From Bacteroidales bacterium UBA4788 (GTDB taxonomy: Bacteria > Bacteroidota > Bacteroidia > Bacteroidales > VadinHA17): 24,289 nt of DNA. Both the position numbers and the translations under genes were made by a program. This document shows, piece by piece, positions 22,295 to 24,289 of the stretch. Where the stretch lies: NCBI GenBank assembly GCA_002402965.1, contig DHGW01000055.1:1-24289 (forward strand). Direction: 5' to 3'. The stretch's first letter is position 1; the number at the start of each line of letters is the position of its first letter. A model generated the notes under the pieces. The model did not search any database and was not told where the DNA came from. It saw nothing but the letters and a program-made list of their open reading frames with translations.

Positions 22295-23578
22295 ATGGAT
22301 GAAAGAATCGCATTGATAAGTAAGTATAATCTATGGGATGGAAAGACCTTTGATTTTGGATACAAGCGTAGTGAATATACTGAAAAGATAGCCGGTTATG
22401 CAGGAAACCGCCTTGTAAAAGTTCTAGTCGGCCAGAGACGATCTGGTAAAAGCTATATCTTACGACAGGTTGCAAAACAGCTCATAGACAGTGGTATAAA
22501 GCCTGAAAATACCCTGTTTATTAATCGTGAGTTTGCTGATTTCGACTTTTTAAGAACCCACAAGGAGTTAGATGAGCTAATCAAACTCTACAAGAAGGAA
22601 CTTAATCCGCAGGGGAAAGTCTACATTTTCATTGATGAAATTCAGATCATTGAAGAGTGGGAAAAGGTTATTAATTCATACTCCCAGGATTATTCGGGCA
22701 CCTACGAACTGTTTATCACCGGTTCAAACTCCAAAATGCTGTCCGGGGAATTAACCTCACTCCTGTCTGGCAGGTACATAACTTTTGAGGTTTTCCCTTT
22801 CAGTTATTTGGAATATTTGGGAATAACCAATCAGGAGCGTGGGCGCCAAAGCTATATGGCATATATGAACAGCGGCGGTCTTCCTGAGTTGTTTATGCTT
22901 GTAAAACAGGAGTTTAAGCGCAATTACGTATCTGCCATTAAAGATACTGTCCTGTTGCGCGATATCATTCAGCGGTACAATATTCGGGAGCCCCGATTGC
23001 TTGAGGATATTTTTGTGTTTCTGGTAAATAATGCCTCCAACCTTATTTCAATATCCAATATTGTTAAATATTTCAGAGGCCAGGGCAGGAAATCAAGCTA
23101 TGATGCCATATCGAATTACATTGGATATGTTCTGGATGCTTTTCTCATACATCGTTGTGACCGATATGACATCAAAGGTAAAGACACGATCTCCGGGAAT
23201 GCCAAATTTTATGTCAACGACCTGGCTTACAAAAATTACCTGTATCCCGGATTCGGGTATGGATTCGGGTACCTCGTGGAAAACCTTGTCTTTCTTGAGC
23301 TGCGACGTGCCGGATTTGATGTTTACGTGGGGACGGTTCGAAACAGGGAAGTGGACTTCATAGGTCATAAGGGGTCACGTATCATCTATTTGCAATGTGC
23401 GTATATGCTTACTGATGAGTTGACAATCGAGCGTGAATATGCTGCCCTGGAAGCCATTGACGATAACTTTGAAAAGGCGGTTGTTTCTCTTGATGAGATA
23501 ACATTACCGATAAGGAAGGGAATAAGGCATATCCAATTATGGAATTTGCCCGGATCGTCACTGTTGTCAGAGCAATAA
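22295..23578 (+). CDS. AAA-type ATPase with C-terminal DUF4143 domain
   Basis: The 427-residue protein fits the AAA_14/DUF4143 family, common in Bacteroidota and archaea and of unknown function. The ATPase part has Walker A GQRRSGKS (46-53), Walker B IFIDE (111-115), a sensor-like FITGSNSKML and SGRYITFEVFPFSYLEYL. The C-terminal part has REVDFIGHKG followed by IIYLQCAY, which looks like a PD-(D/E)xK nuclease core whose [E/Q]xK motif has decayed to QCA; nuclease activity is therefore doubtful. The gene is intact, AT-richer than its neighbours and has its own promoter candidate, which fits an accessory gene acquired later. It lies alone between lysS and the transaminase gene. Confidence 0.86.
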   Translation: MDERIALISKYNLWDGKTFDFGYKRSEYTEKIAGYAGNRLVKVLVGQRRSGKSYILRQVAKQLIDSGIKPENTLFINREFADFDFLRTHKELDELIKLYKKELNPQGKVYIFIDEIQIIEEWEKVINSYSQDYSGTYELFITGSNSKMLSGELTSLLSGRYITFEVFPFSYLEYLGITNQERGRQSYMAYMNSGGLPELFMLVKQEFKRNYVSAIKDTVLLRDIIQRYNIREPRLLEDIFVFLVNNASNLISISNIVKYFRGQGRKSSYDAISNYIGYVLDAFLIHRCDRYDIKGKDTISGNAKFYVNDLAYKNYLYPGFGYGFGYLVENLVFLELRRAGFDVYVGTVRNREVDFIGHKGSRIIYLQCAYMLTDELTIEREYAALEAIDDNFEKAVVSLDEITLPIRKGIRHIQLWNLPGSSLLSEQ

Positions 23579-23641
23579 TTCCCGTTTGGCCACTGTCGGG
23601 GGCATCAGACCCGTTACCCGGCTGCATCCCGCTGCTACCTC

Positions 23642-24289
23642 TCAACGCCTCGGATCCTGTGACTGAATCAGCTCGCGCAGCAGATTCTGCAACCTTCTTG
23701 TCAATGGGCCGGGAGTACCATCACCGAGGATCTGGTCGGTAATCTTAATGATTGGGACGATCTCGCCGGTAGTGTTGCTGATGAATCCTTCATTCATGTA
23801 TGGAATCATATCGGCTGTTACAGCCTCCTCAACCACACTGATGCCGTTTTCTTCAGCCAGTGTAATTACGTTCTTCCTCGTTATACCTGCAAGGATGTCA
23901 TTGGACACCGGATGTGTGTACAGTGTGTCGTCCCTTACAAGAAAAATATTCGAGTGAGCACCTTCTGTCACGAGGCCGTTGCGCACGAAGCATACCTCCG
24001 CAAACCCCAGGTCATGTGCCTCCTGGTAAGGAAGTATGTTTGCAATCAGCGCAGTTGTCTTTATGTCACAGCGGTTCCACCTGGGGTCCGGGGTGAGCCA
24101 TATCCCCACTCCACGCTCGCATGCGAGGGTGTTTATGCTGTGCCGGCGGGCGAACCCGTAAACCGTCGGTTTGACCGGCGGATCAGGGAAGGCATGGTTA
24201 CGGGGCGCAGCACCACGGGTGGCCTGGAAATAGACAATGGCACACTCAGTGCCAAGGCCGTTGCGCTCAATAAGCTCATGGGAGATCTC
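23642..24289 (-). CDS. dat: D-amino-acid transaminase, C-terminal part (cut by window edge)
   Basis: The frame is open from the right edge to the stop at 23642, giving 215 residues without the N-terminus. It is a class IV PLP aminotransferase closest to bacterial D-amino-acid (D-alanine) transaminase. Visible are YFQATRGAAPRNHAFP, RWNRCDIKTTALI with the expected PLP Lys, LPYQEAHDLG, VTEGAHSNIFLV, LAGITRKNVI and SNTTGEIVPII. The enzyme interconverts D-Ala and D-Glu with their keto acids, feeding peptidoglycan precursors. The RxH in the APRNH motif favours the D-specific enzyme over branched-chain transaminase. The 63-nt gap to the AAA gene shows no clear terminator. Confidence 0.9.
   Translation of the reverse strand, partial: EISHELIERNGLGTECAIVYFQATRGAAPRNHAFPDPPVKPTVYGFARRHSINTLACERGVGIWLTPDPRWNRCDIKTTALIANILPYQEAHDLGFAEVCFVRNGLVTEGAHSNIFLVRDDTLYTHPVSNDILAGITRKNVITLAEENGISVVEEAVTADMIPYMNEGFISNTTGEIVPIIKITDQILGDGTPGPLTRRLQNLLRELIQSQDPRR

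Noticed and set aside
24102..24109. GTG at 24109 as start of a short transaminase-like gene
   Set aside because: The frame stays open to the window edge, and upstream residues (YFQATRGAAPRNHAFP) belong to the same enzyme.
1..24289. tRNA, rRNA, transposase or phage genes
   Set aside because: No cloverleaf pattern with CCA-type end, rRNA-like stretch, DDE or serine/tyrosine recombinase motif was seen on either strand.

Overview
The window looks like chromosomal DNA of a member of the Bacteroidota, most likely the order Bacteroidales. Three things point there: the cluster purH-mreB-mreC-mreD-mrdA-rodA; the general lack of Shine-Dalgarno sequences combined with TAnnTTTG-type -7 promoter boxes; and protein variants typical of the group (446-residue Pgi, GpsA with GSGSW, 471-residue RodA). 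Almost all of the DNA is coding and the content is mostly housekeeping. I see no rRNA, tRNA, CRISPR array, transposase or prophage, and no gene-free stretch longer than about 250 bases.

Layout. 1-1384 (minus): patB/malY-type C-S lyase followed by the start of carA, which runs off the left edge. 1577-6346 (plus): a lipoprotein of unknown function, a strong terminator, a large ABC transporter with a TerB-like N-terminal domain, then rsmA overlapping it by 19 nt. 6358-7605 (minus): an orphan MacB/FtsX-type permease, convergent with rsmA. 7766-14927 (plus): purH, then the cell-elongation genes mreB, mreC, mreD, mrdA (PBP2) and rodA, tightly packed with two short overlaps. 15027-15638 (minus): ACP phosphodiesterase. 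15886-17226 (plus): a P-loop protein of the cyclic 2,3-diphosphoglycerate synthetase family with an unusually strong Shine-Dalgarno. 17406-19783 (plus): gpsA and pgi. 19865-22131 (minus): lysS and, downstream of it, a transglutaminase-like protein. 22295-23578 (plus): an AT-richer AAA/DUF4143 ATPase. 23642-24289 (minus): the C-terminal part of a D-amino-acid transaminase, cut by the right edge.

Functional themes are cell-wall synthesis and shape (MreBCD, PBP2, RodA, and D-amino-acid transaminase for D-Ala/D-Glu supply), lipid and central metabolism (GpsA, Pgi, ACP phosphodiesterase), nucleotide synthesis (CarA, PurH) and translation (RsmA, LysS).

The least ordinary material is between genes. 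Arrays of degenerate 7-bp repeats (GACTGCC/GGCAGTA type), often as inverted pairs, sit at the 3' ends of three transcription units between 17.2 and 20.6 kb. Beside one of them is a pair of 30-bp repeats whose hairpin is kept by a compensatory base-pair swap. A 25-bp tandem duplication follows rodA. TAnnTTTG-like boxes lie about 15-19 nt upstream of six start codons, which implies very short leaders. No clearly new defence or metabolic system was found; the repeat family and the lipoprotein/TerB-ABC pair are the best leads.
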